Below, piece by piece: positions 6,476-12,539 of a stretch of DNA of 12,539 nucleotides. Position numbers and translations under genes: made by a program. The notes under the pieces are model-generated. The model had not been told where the DNA came from. It made no database searches and worked only from the letters and a program-made list of their open reading frames with translations. The stretch spans positions 1,372-13,910 of the forward strand of contig JAHFAU010000036.1 in NCBI GenBank assembly GCA_023250385.1. The letters run 5' to 3'. Positions within the stretch are counted from its first letter, which is position 1; every line of letters starts with the position of its first letter. This stretch comes from Anaerolineales bacterium (GTDB taxonomy: Bacteria; Chloroflexota; Anaerolineae; Anaerolineales; E44-bin32).

Positions 6476-8800
6476 ATGGCCTTCGATCCGGACGGGTTCC
6501 CCAAAGTTCTGACCCTGCTGCTGGAGCTGCATGAGTATCCGATCCTCGCTCCTCAGATCCGAGATCGGATGCGGGAAGAATTGTTTCGCCGCGGCGTGAT
6601 TGCCGCAGAGACCTTCGAGTCCGAAGTGCGCGCCAAGGCGATTCAATCCCAAGAACGGGAAGGACTGCGCGATCCACTCAATCAGGAACCGCCCGATGTC
6701 TGGATGAACCGCCTCCGGATTAGCCGCGACAACCTGACCGATTTCTATTTCGCCTATAACCTGCCTCACGAGCTTTTCGAATCGCTGGTTCGCGAAACAC
6801 TGGCCCAGCGCGGCCGAGCAAGCAATGTGGTGCTCACGTTCCATCCGGAACTCGCTCCCTGGGACATGTTGTTTGCTCAGGGGGAGGCTTACGAAGCCCT
6901 GCCGAAGCCCCAGCAAACGGCGATCAAGCACCACCTGCAGGAGATCAAAGTGGTCCTGATCAAGGCCATGATCAGCGACCATCTCGAGTATGTGGGGATT
7001 GCCAAGGAATGGCTCTCGATCGATGACCTGAAGACCATTCGCGATCGTCGCATCGGGCGCGGCAAGATCGGCGGCAAGGCTGCCGGATTCGAATTGGCCC
7101 GCCGGATCCTGACTCAAACCATTGACCCCAAACTGCTCCAGCGGCTTCGCTTCCCCCGGTCCTGGTTCCTGGCTGCGGACGTCTTCTACCGTTTCAACCA
7201 GTTCAACGACCTGATCGATATCGCCAACCAGAAATACAAGGGCGAGCGGGAGATTCGATCCGAGTATCCGACGATCCGGGAACGCTTCGAGAAGGGGCGC
7301 TTTCCGGAGGAATACGCCGAGCCACTGCGGGCGGTGCTCGCCGAACTGGGACCAACGCCGCTGATCGTCCGTTCATCCAGCCTGCTGGAAGACTCCTTCG
7401 GCTTCTCATTCGCCGGCAAGTATGAGAGCGTGTTCTGCGGAAACCAGGGTTCTGCCAAAGATAATTTGCGCGAGCTGTTTCATGCGATCGCCCGGGTCTA
7501 TGCAGGGGTTTACAACCCGGACGTTTTGCTCTACCGCAAGAGCAAGAATTTGCTTGACTACGACGAACGGATGGCAGTCCTGATCCAGGAGGTACGCGGC
7601 CGGCAGGTGAACGGCTATTTGCTGCCGGACGCGGCCGGGGTGGCCTTCTCGCGCAACCAGTACCGCTGGAGCCCAAGGATCGACCGGCAGGCCGGGTTCC
7701 TGCGGCTGGTCTGGGGCCTGGGAACCCGGGCGGTCGATCAGGCAGACAACGACTATCCCCGCCTGGTGGCCCTCAGCCATCCCGAACTGCGACCCGACAC
7801 CGATCCCGATCGCATCCGCCGGTATTCCCAGCATTTCGTCGACCTGATCGATATGCAGGCCAATTCGATGCGCTCGCTGCCGGTAGAGCAGGTCGTTTCT
7901 GGCGGGTTGAGCGGTCTGCGCTGGATCGGCCAACGCTATCAAGGAGGCGGGTTGCAGGATTTCGTCGGCACTCCGCTAGAAATGAAACCGGAAGAGGCGG
8001 TGATCACCTTCAGCGGCCTGCTGCGCCGCACCCGTTTCGCGAGCAACATGACTCGAGTGCTGCAGACCCTCGAGACCGCCTACCATCGGCCGGTGGACGT
8101 CGAATTCTTGGCAATGCTCGACGAAACCGATGCTGGCCGAGGGGAACCGACCGTCTATTTGTTGCAGTGCCGGCCGCAGAGCCGGATGGAGCGCGAGCGA
8201 GTCGAGCTGCCGACCAATGTGCCCAAGGAAAGGCAGCTGTTCCTCAGCCATCGGCTCATACCCGATGGCAAAGTCACAAACATACGCTACGTGGTTTACA
8301 TCTCTCCTTTTTCATACAGAGATCCGGGGCGGGTGCAGGACCGGCCGGCGCTGGCGCGGTTGGTCGGGCGGCTCAACGCCCGCTTGTCTGGGGAGTCTTT
8401 CATCTTGATGGGCCCGGGCCGCTGGGGGACCAAGAACCCGGGTCTGGGGATCCCGGTCGGCTATGGAGATATCTACCATGCAAAGGCTCTGATCGAGGTC
8501 GTGCCGGACAGGCGAGCCCCAGAGCCCTCCTACGGCACCCACTTTTTCCAGGACCTGGTGGAAGCGCGAATTTACCCGCTGGCCGTGGCCTTGGGAGACC
8601 GGGGGGACGAGTTCAACCGAGAGTTTTTCGATGCTTCGAAGAACTCACTCAGCAGGCTGCTGCCAGCGGACGCGGAATGGGAAGGTCTGGTCCGAGTGAT
8701 CGAGATCCCGGCAGTCGCCGGCGGCCTGGTCGCCGAGTTGGTCATGAATGGCGAAGCCGGCAAGGCCATCGCCTATCTTCGGTCGCCGGTGGAAAATTGA
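6476..8800 (+). CDS. PEP/pyruvate-binding (PPDK_N, ATP-grasp) domain protein with distinctive C-terminal domain
   Basis: This 774-residue soluble protein has three parts. Residues 1-190 are a mostly helical N-terminal region I do not recognise. Residues about 195-570 resemble the ATP-binding domain of pyruvate phosphate dikinase and PEP synthase: GKIGGKAAGFELARR (197-211), LIVRSSSLLEDSFGFSFAGKYESVF (296-320, holding R299), AGVAFSRN (387-394), VWGLGTRAVDQADNDYPR (412-429), PVDVEF (539-544) and YLLQCRPQS (561-569). A further domain (about 585-770) has SFILMGPGRWGTKNPGLGIP (641-660) and PSYGTHFFQDL (684-694). I see neither the swivelling phosphohistidine domain nor the PEP/pyruvate barrel, so it cannot run the complete dikinase reaction alone. 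It may phosphorylate or adenylylate an unknown partner; that is inference. A predicted promoter sits just upstream; the convergent pcm gene ends 22 bp downstream. Confidence 0.82.
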   Translation: MAFDPDGFPKVLTLLLELHEYPILAPQIRDRMREELFRRGVIAAETFESEVRAKAIQSQEREGLRDPLNQEPPDVWMNRLRISRDNLTDFYFAYNLPHELFESLVRETLAQRGRASNVVLTFHPELAPWDMLFAQGEAYEALPKPQQTAIKHHLQEIKVVLIKAMISDHLEYVGIAKEWLSIDDLKTIRDRRIGRGKIGGKAAGFELARRILTQTIDPKLLQRLRFPRSWFLAADVFYRFNQFNDLIDIANQKYKGEREIRSEYPTIRERFEKGRFPEEYAEPLRAVLAELGPTPLIVRSSSLLEDSFGFSFAGKYESVFCGNQGSAKDNLRELFHAIARVYAGVYNPDVLLYRKSKNLLDYDERMAVLIQEVRGRQVNGYLLPDAAGVAFSRNQYRWSPRIDRQAGFLRLVWGLGTRAVDQADNDYPRLVALSHPELRPDTDPDRIRRYSQHFVDLIDMQANSMRSLPVEQVVSGGLSGLRWIGQRYQGGGLQDFVGTPLEMKPEEAVITFSGLLRRTRFASNMTRVLQTLETAYHRPVDVEFLAMLDETDAGRGEPTVYLLQCRPQSRMERERVELPTNVPKERQLFLSHRLIPDGKVTNIRYVVYISPFSYRDPGRVQDRPALARLVGRLNARLSGESFILMGPGRWGTKNPGLGIPVGYGDIYHAKALIEVVPDRRAPEPSYGTHFFQDLVEARIYPLAVALGDRGDEFNREFFDASKNSLSRLLPADAEWEGLVRVIEIPAVAGGLVAELVMNGEAGKAIAYLRSPVEN

Positions 8801-8822
8801 ATCGACCGAGAAAGCCAATCGA

Positions 8823-9500
8823 TCACCAGGCCCAGAACGGCCGCTCGTCGGTGGACCAGCCATGCTCTCCGAGCAGCGGCACGAAGGCCACCGGTGCGAT
8901 CCGGTCCTGACTGAAGTCGGCCTCGCTCTTTCGGCGCCAGAGTTCGAGGGTCTGGCCCTCCTGGCTGCCGACCGGCACCACCAATCGGCCGCCGATCTCC
9001 AATTGCTCCATCAAGGGAGCCGGCACCCGCGGCGCGGCAGCGGCAACAATAATGGCCGGATAGGGGGCGTGCTCCGGTAAGCCGGCGGAGCCGTCCCGCT
9101 CGTAGACCGCCACGTTCTCGCAGCCCAATTCCTTCAACCTTTGCGCAGCGGTGCTGGCCAGTTCGGGCACGCGCTCTAAGCTGTACACCTGATGCGCAAG
9201 GCGCGACAACACTGCCGCCTGGTAGCCCGAGCCGGTGCCGATCTCGAGTACGGTCTCTTCGCCTTTCAATTCCAGCAGCTGAGACATCAGAGCGACGATA
9301 TAGGGCTGTGAAATCGTCTGCCCGTGCTCCAATCGAACCGGCCCGTCAGCGTAGGCTTGGCTGCTAAGATCTTCGGGGACAAAGCGGTGGCGGGGGACGG
9401 CCCGCATGGCTGCCAGAACCCGGGGATCATGGATGTCGCGGCCCCGGAGCTGTTCTTCCACCATCCGCTCCCGGGCGCTGCGATAGGGGTCCTCTTCCAT
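8823..9500 (-). CDS. pcm: Protein-L-isoaspartate O-methyltransferase
   Basis: This 225-residue SAM-dependent enzyme methylates isoaspartyl residues in aged proteins so that they can revert to aspartate. Visible landmarks are the N-terminal RERMVEEQLRGRDIHDPRVL, the PRHRFVPE segment, GQTISQPYIVALM (60-72) and SAM motif I VLEIGTGSGYQAAVLS (84-99). Next come the acidic strand end YSLER (106-110), AIIVAAAAPRVPAPLM and IGGRLVVPVG. The length is usual. It starts at ATG 9500, with GAGG five bases upstream and TATAAT a little further up. The gene ends 22 bp from the convergent PPDK_N-domain gene and follows the molybdenum enzyme gene on the same strand, from which a hairpin terminator separates it. 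Confidence 0.95.
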   Translation of the reverse strand: MEEDPYRSARERMVEEQLRGRDIHDPRVLAAMRAVPRHRFVPEDLSSQAYADGPVRLEHGQTISQPYIVALMSQLLELKGEETVLEIGTGSGYQAAVLSRLAHQVYSLERVPELASTAAQRLKELGCENVAVYERDGSAGLPEHAPYPAIIVAAAAPRVPAPLMEQLEIGGRLVVPVGSQEGQTLELWRRKSEADFSQDRIAPVAFVPLLGEHGWSTDERPFWAW

Positions 9501-9514
9501 GCATGCCTCAAATG

Positions 9515-9520
9515 ATTATA
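9515..9520 (-). promoter_or_regulatory. -10 element of pcm
   Basis: A perfect TATAAT on the minus strand lies 14 bp upstream of ATG 9500. The predicted start near 9508 leaves a leader of about 8 nt. ATGCAT occurs at 9499-9504 and again at 9520-9525, 21 bp apart, bracketing the start region. A -35 is not clear. Confidence 0.45.
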
Positions 9521-9525
9521 TGCAT

Positions 9526-9559
9526 GAAAGGAAGCGCCCAAGGCTTTCGCCTTGAGCGC
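9526..9559 (-). terminator. GNRA-capped intrinsic terminator after the molybdenum enzyme gene
   Basis: On the minus strand GCGCTCAAGGC (9559-9549) pairs with GCCTTGGGCGC (9544-9534) through 11 bp with one G-U wobble. The loop is GAAA. TTCCTTTC follows, a pyrimidine tract that is only partly T. It begins 30 bp after the stop codon at 9590 and before the pcm promoter. On the plus strand the wobble becomes a C-A mismatch, so the minus strand is favoured. Confidence 0.6.
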
Positions 9560-9589
9560 ACGGGTTGAAAGTGAGGGCCCGGCTCAGGT

Positions 9590-10231
9590 TCAGTACGCCA
9601 GCCGCTGCTCCTTCCAGATGTCGGCCTCGTTGTGGTATCCAGCCTGCTCCCAGAAACCTAACCGGTCCTGAGCCAGGATCTCCAGGCCGCGCAGCCACTT
9701 GCCGCCTTTCCAAAAGTAGGGGGACATGAGATCGCTCCGGCCCGGGATCGATCCCACGATTCCGCGCAGCGGATATCCGTGGTCCGGACTGATCGGTTCC
9801 CCGTCGAAATGGGTTGCCATTAGGAAATTGTCGGCGAGCGCCACCTCAAGTGGAACGTTGACGCTGAACCCATATTCGCAATGCTGCAGTGCAAACTTGG
9901 CGCTGGGCTTGAGCTTGAGGTGCCCCTCGCCCAACAGCAGCTTCAGTGAGACGCCTTCCCACTCGGTGTCGAATTTGCTCCAACGGGTCACGCAGTGGAT
10001 ATCCATCACGAGCTTTGTGCGCGGGAGCTTTTGAAACTCCTCCCAATTCCAGCGCCGGTCCGCCTCGACCTCCCCCCAAACCCGAAAGTCCCAGGTCGTC
10101 GGATCGAAGCGCGGCACCGGGCCGTAGTGCAGCACCGGAAACTTATTGGTCAGCGACTGCCCGGGCGGCAAGCGGCCCTCGCGCTTGAGCCGCTCTTCTT
10201 CCCCTTTGCGAGCCAGAACATCCTTGAACAT
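9590..10231 (-). CDS. Sulfite-oxidase-fold molybdopterin oxidoreductase, cytosolic
   Basis: This 213-residue protein has the SUOX/MsrP-type molybdenum cofactor fold. C80 in MDIHCVTRWSKFDTEWEGV is the expected molybdenum ligand. GRLPPGQSLTNKFPVLHYG (19-37), LQHCEYGFSVNVPLEVAL, HGYPLRGIVG and KWLRGLEIL are typical of the small sulfite oxidase-like group. It has no Tat signal, haem domain or membrane segment, so it is probably cytosolic. The electron acceptor and substrate are unknown; sulfite or an S- or N-oxide are only guesses from the family. The start ATG 10231 has CAGGAG about 8 nt upstream and a TATAAT at 10265-10260. The reading frame continues 36 codons further up, but this would place the promoter inside the gene and adds no family motif. 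A terminator follows. Confidence 0.88.
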   Translation of the reverse strand: MFKDVLARKGEEERLKREGRLPPGQSLTNKFPVLHYGPVPRFDPTTWDFRVWGEVEADRRWNWEEFQKLPRTKLVMDIHCVTRWSKFDTEWEGVSLKLLLGEGHLKLKPSAKFALQHCEYGFSVNVPLEVALADNFLMATHFDGEPISPDHGYPLRGIVGSIPGRSDLMSPYFWKGGKWLRGLEILAQDRLGFWEQAGYHNEADIWKEQRLAY

Positions 10232-10259
10232 CCGGGGCTCTCCTGAGAGAACGGCCCGC

Positions 10260-10268
10260 ATTATATCA
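10260..10268 (-). promoter_or_regulatory. Extended -10 promoter of the sulfite-oxidase-like gene
   Basis: On the minus strand TGATATAAT is a perfect extended -10 (TGn then TATAAT, 10265-10260). The expected start near 10253 gives a leader of about 21 nt with the ribosome binding site. No -35 box is seen; its place is taken by a perfect palindrome. Confidence 0.6.
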
Positions 10269-10281
10269 AGCGGGAGGTACC

Positions 10282-10299
10282 GGCCGCCTATAGGCGGCC
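10282..10299. promoter_or_regulatory. Perfect 18-bp palindrome, candidate operator or activator site
   Basis: GGCCGCCTATAGGCGGCC reads the same on both strands. It covers about -29 to -46 relative to the predicted transcription start of the sulfite-oxidase-like gene, where a -35 box would be. That position suits a dimeric regulator. No specific regulator can be named. Confidence 0.5.
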
Positions 10300-10465
10300 C
10301 ACCGGGCTGGCCGTAGCCTGTGGCTCGAGGACCGCACACTCGGGAGCTGCCAATCTCGGCTAGGAAAAATGACCCAGACTCCAGCGGCGCCGCGCTCGGG
10401 AACCCGCGGTCCTCGGTGAGCGTCTCAGTTCACACAAACCCATATCAATAAGGAAGGAACCCTAC

Positions 10466-11995
10466 ATGAAGCCGCTCCACGTGCTCAAGTTTGTCCAATC
10501 CAGTTGGCCGATCCTGGCGCCGCCGAGCAAGGCGATCCTAGCCACACTCGGCCTGGCCGCCGTCGGCCTGGCCTGCAGTGGGCAATCCGGCCCGGATCGT
10601 TCGGCGACCCCGACCCGCCCGCCAGTCGCCGAAGCGGCCGACACCACCCTGTCGCTGACCGTCTATAACGAGGGCACTGCGCTGGTTCGGGATCGACGGC
10701 GCTTCGATCTCATAGACGGATTCAACGAGATCGCCTTCACTGACGTCTCGGCCTCGATCGATCCGACCAGCGTGTTGTTTAAGTCGCTCAGCGACCCCGA
10801 TGGCACCTTCGTCCTGGAGCAGAACTACCGGTTCGATCTGGTCAACTCGACCGAGCTGTTCAACAAGTATCTGGACCAGCTGATCCGGGTAGTGACCCAA
10901 GACGGAACCCTTTACGAAGGCCGCCTGTTAAGCACTCAAGGCGGAATCATCTTACAGAACGAAGAGGGGCAGGTTTCGGTCGTCAGCGGAGACGTGCGGG
11001 AGATTTCCTTCCCCGAGTTGCCGGAAGGGCTGATCACCCGTCCGACCCTGGTCTGGCAGCTCATGGCCGATGGGCGGGGCCCGCAGGATGTGGAGATCAC
11101 CTACCTGACGGGCGGTCTCGCCTGGCAGGCCGACTACGTGGTCCTGCTCGCCTCCGACGACTCCGCCATTGATCTGGATGGATGGGTCACTATGCACAAT
11201 ACCAGCGGGACCTCCTACCAGGATGCCAAGCTCAAGCTGGTTGCCGGCGATCTGCAGCGGCTGCCCGAGCCCGGGTTCGCGGCCCAAGATCTATTGCTCG
11301 AGGCCGATCGAGCCGCGGCGGCCGCGCCGATCGAGCAGCGCGAGTTTTTCGAGTACCACCTCTACGAAGTGCCACGCCCGGTGACAGTTTCCAACAACGA
11401 GAGCAAACAGATTGAGTTCGTGGCGGCCAATGACATCCCGGCCGAGAAGTTCTTCGTCTACGATGGCTTGCAGTGTCATAACAACTACTGGTACTGCACC
11501 TTCTACGGTTACCCGCAGACCGATCCGAGCTATGGGATCGCCTCCAACCCGAAGGTGATGGTGATGTTGGAATTCGATACCGAGGAAGCAAAGGCCGATC
11601 TGCCCAAGGGTCGAGTGCGGGTGTACCAGGAAGACATCGACGGGGCTGCCCTCTTGATTGGCGAAGATAGCATCGACCATACGCCGGAGGGCGAGAACGT
11701 CCGGCTGTACGTGGGCGATGCCTTCGACATCGTTGGCGAACGGATCCAGACCGACTTTCGCCGACCGTCCGAGAATCGGTTAGAAGAAGACTTCGAGATC
11801 ACGCTGCGCAATCACAAGGACGAGTCGGTGGTGGTGCGGGTGGTCGAGTATCTCTTCCGCTGGAGCGAGTGGAAGATCCTGAGCTCCAGCCACGACTACA
11901 CCAAGCTCGACAGCTCCACGATCGAGTTCCGGGTGAACGTCCCTGCCAACGGCGAAACGACCGTATCCTACAGTGTGCGCTACTTCTGGCCGTAG
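10466..11995 (+). CDS. DUF4139-domain exported protein, possible lipoprotein
   Basis: This 509-residue protein is of the DUF4139 type. The N-terminus has basic residues and a hydrophobic stretch ILATLGLAAVGLACSG (24-39). C37 may be lipidated, but the preceding G-L-A is not a good lipobox, so ordinary export or membrane anchoring is also possible. A low-complexity Ser/Thr/Pro stretch (38-58) follows. The mature part is beta-rich: LTVYNEGTALVRDRR (64-78), YLTGGLAWQADYVVLL (213-228), LPKGRVRVYQED (379-390), EGENVRLYVGDAFDIVGER (408-426) and VVEYLFRWSEWKIL (459-472). CHNNYWYC (337-344) could form a disulfide. The function of DUF4139 proteins is unknown to me; a cell-surface role is inferred. AAGGAAGG lies about 8 nt before ATG 10466. 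A strong terminator ends the gene, which stands alone. Confidence 0.82.
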   Translation: MKPLHVLKFVQSSWPILAPPSKAILATLGLAAVGLACSGQSGPDRSATPTRPPVAEAADTTLSLTVYNEGTALVRDRRRFDLIDGFNEIAFTDVSASIDPTSVLFKSLSDPDGTFVLEQNYRFDLVNSTELFNKYLDQLIRVVTQDGTLYEGRLLSTQGGIILQNEEGQVSVVSGDVREISFPELPEGLITRPTLVWQLMADGRGPQDVEITYLTGGLAWQADYVVLLASDDSAIDLDGWVTMHNTSGTSYQDAKLKLVAGDLQRLPEPGFAAQDLLLEADRAAAAAPIEQREFFEYHLYEVPRPVTVSNNESKQIEFVAANDIPAEKFFVYDGLQCHNNYWYCTFYGYPQTDPSYGIASNPKVMVMLEFDTEEAKADLPKGRVRVYQEDIDGAALLIGEDSIDHTPEGENVRLYVGDAFDIVGERIQTDFRRPSENRLEEDFEITLRNHKDESVVVRVVEYLFRWSEWKILSSSHDYTKLDSSTIEFRVNVPANGETTVSYSVRYFWP

Positions 11996-12014
11996 AGACT
12001 GCGGCCGGGCAACG

Positions 12015-12049
12015 AAAGCCTCCGAGGTCTCGCAGACTCGGAGGCTTTT
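12015..12049 (+). terminator. Intrinsic terminator after the DUF4139 gene
   Basis: AAAGCCTCCGAG (12015-12026) and CTCGGAGGCTTT (12037-12048) form a perfect 12-bp stem with a 10-nt loop. TTTTCTGTT overlaps and follows. It begins 20 bp after the stop codon at 11995. Because the stem starts with AAA, the reverse strand also has a short T run, so it may also stop transcripts of the convergent phosphoribosyltransferase gene. Confidence 0.88.
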
Positions 12050-12064
12050 CTGTTCAGTCTTCCA

Positions 12065-12115
12065 TCATCCCAAGCGAAGCGCGACGGGTTGCCGAACCTG
12101 TCGGCAGGGATCTCG
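12065..12115. repeat. Small structured intergenic repeat-like element
   Basis: An outer pair ATCCC (12067-12071) and GGGAT (12107-12111) encloses AAGCGAAGCG and an inner hairpin. The inner hairpin is CGACGGGTT (12082-12090), loop GCCG, AACCTGTCG (12095-12103), 9 bp with one G-T pair. The edges resemble the widespread intergenic motif in which ATCC(C/T)GAGCGAAGCG runs into (A)GGGATCTC, here split by the inner hairpin. The family link is from memory of that motif; only one copy is in the window. Confidence 0.45.
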
Positions 12116-12203
12116 CCAGGGAGCCAACGGGTTACCTAGCCTAGATAATCGGGAAGGAGGTTTGAGTTCCCTCGTCCAGCTAATACCCTGATCCGAGGAT
12201 GGG

Positions 12204-12539
12204 CTATGCGGCGGAGGGCAGATCTCCTTCGAAGAGCGGCAGATGACCCAAGGCGATCACGTGTCTCCAGACCTCGGAGTCTCCCTCGGTAAAAATGGCG
12301 GCCTCCGCCACGACCTCGGCGCCGGCCAGTTCCATCACGCTGCGCATGCCGTTGAGGGTCGACCCGGTACTGACCACATCATCGACCAGCACCACCCGTC
12401 TGCCCTTCAGCGCTGGCCGGTCCTTTTCATCCAGGTAGAGGGTTTGCGGTGTGCCGGTCGTAATCGAGACCGTCTCGGCCTCCAGCGTATCGCCCATATA
12501 AAGTTTGTAGGTCTTGCGTAAGACGACCCAGTGTTTTCC
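12204..12539 (-). CDS. Phosphoribosyltransferase (adenine PRTase-like), start outside window
   Basis: The visible 111 C-terminal residues belong to a type I PRTase, which joins or splits a nucleobase and PRPP in purine or pyrimidine salvage. The PRPP motif is VVLVDDVVSTGST, with the usual acidic pair. Upstream are VVLRKTYKLYMGDTL and the SITTGTPQTLYLDEKDR segment; downstream are AGAEVVAEAAIFTEGD and IALGHLPLF. The VLRK-Y-K pattern and TLYLDEKD favour an adenine PRTase-like member, but no base-specific residue can be fixed from this part. The frame is open to the window end, and an internal ATG at 12497 is not the start because conserved sequence lies before it. It converges on the DUF4139 gene; no terminator of its own is evident before 12048. 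Confidence 0.85.
   Translation of the reverse strand, partial: GKHWVVLRKTYKLYMGDTLEAETVSITTGTPQTLYLDEKDRPALKGRRVVLVDDVVSTGSTLNGMRSVMELAGAEVVAEAAIFTEGDSEVWRHVIALGHLPLFEGDLPSAA

Noticed and set aside
8167..8910. 247-residue plus-strand frame overlapping the end of the PPDK_N-domain gene
   Set aside because: It is an out-of-frame shadow, rich in Gly, Arg and Ala, with no domain.
10232..10339. 36-codon N-terminal extension of the sulfite-oxidase-like protein
   Set aside because: It contains the TATAAT, the palindrome and the ribosome binding site that serve ATG 10231, and adds no family motif.
12144..12191. GATAAT plus AAGGAGG that look like a promoter and ribosome binding site for a small gene
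   Set aside because: Only a 9-codon frame from TTG 12162 follows, with the start almost touching AAGGAGG. The purine run also forms a weak GGGAA/TTCCC inverted repeat. No gene is supported.
1..12539. CRISPR array, tRNA, rRNA, insertion sequence or phage genes
   Set aside because: No regularly spaced direct repeats, no cloverleaf or rRNA-like sequence, and no transposase or integrase motifs were seen on reading both strands. A tRNA or CRISPR scan was not possible.

Overview
The window is about 12.5 kb of GC-rich bacterial chromosome with 11 protein genes, two of them cut by the window edges. It has no rRNA, tRNA, CRISPR array, transposase or phage gene. Several features suggest a deep-branching bacterium such as a member of the Chloroflexota: a stand-alone EF-Tu-domain-2-like small protein, an orphan PEP/pyruvate-binding-domain protein, a DUF4139 surface protein, and a mix of Shine-Dalgarno-led and apparently leaderless genes. 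This assignment is inference from gene content and style; no marker gene proves it.

Left part (1-3890). A DmdA/GcvT-like folate-dependent transferase gene runs leftward out of the window from a good promoter. Diverging from it are an endonuclease III-type DNA glycosylase (Fe-S cluster, apparently leaderless), a UPF0173-type metallo-beta-lactamase-fold hydrolase, an MFS transporter with a four-copy 33-bp tandem repeat in its central loop, and an 87-residue elongation-factor-like beta-barrel protein.

Middle part (3887-8800). A soluble GAF-histidine kinase on the minus strand and the DNA polymerase III sliding clamp gene dnaN on the plus strand start back to back. Their predicted promoters share one -35 block. 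dnaN is followed by a 774-residue protein with a central PPDK_N-type ATP-grasp domain and a distinctive C-terminal domain, but no phosphohistidine or PEP-binding domain. It has its own predicted promoter with an inverted repeat ending on the -10. It is the least understood protein here.

Right part (8800-12539). On the minus strand lie a protein-L-isoaspartate methyltransferase (pcm) and a cytosolic sulfite-oxidase-fold molybdenum enzyme. A GNRA-capped terminator separates them, and the molybdenum gene's promoter carries a perfect 18-bp palindrome where a -35 box would be. A DUF4139 exported protein follows on the plus strand and ends in a strong intrinsic terminator. After a small structured intergenic repeat comes a phosphoribosyltransferase gene (minus strand, start outside the window).

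The genes do not form one pathway. They are mostly single-gene transcription units for DNA replication and repair, protein repair, sensing, transport and nucleotide salvage, on alternating strands. There is no clear sign of recent horizontal transfer. The points of most interest are the orphan phosphotransferase-like protein, the promoter architecture (shared -35 block, palindrome, leaderless starts), the minisatellite and the intergenic hairpin repeat.
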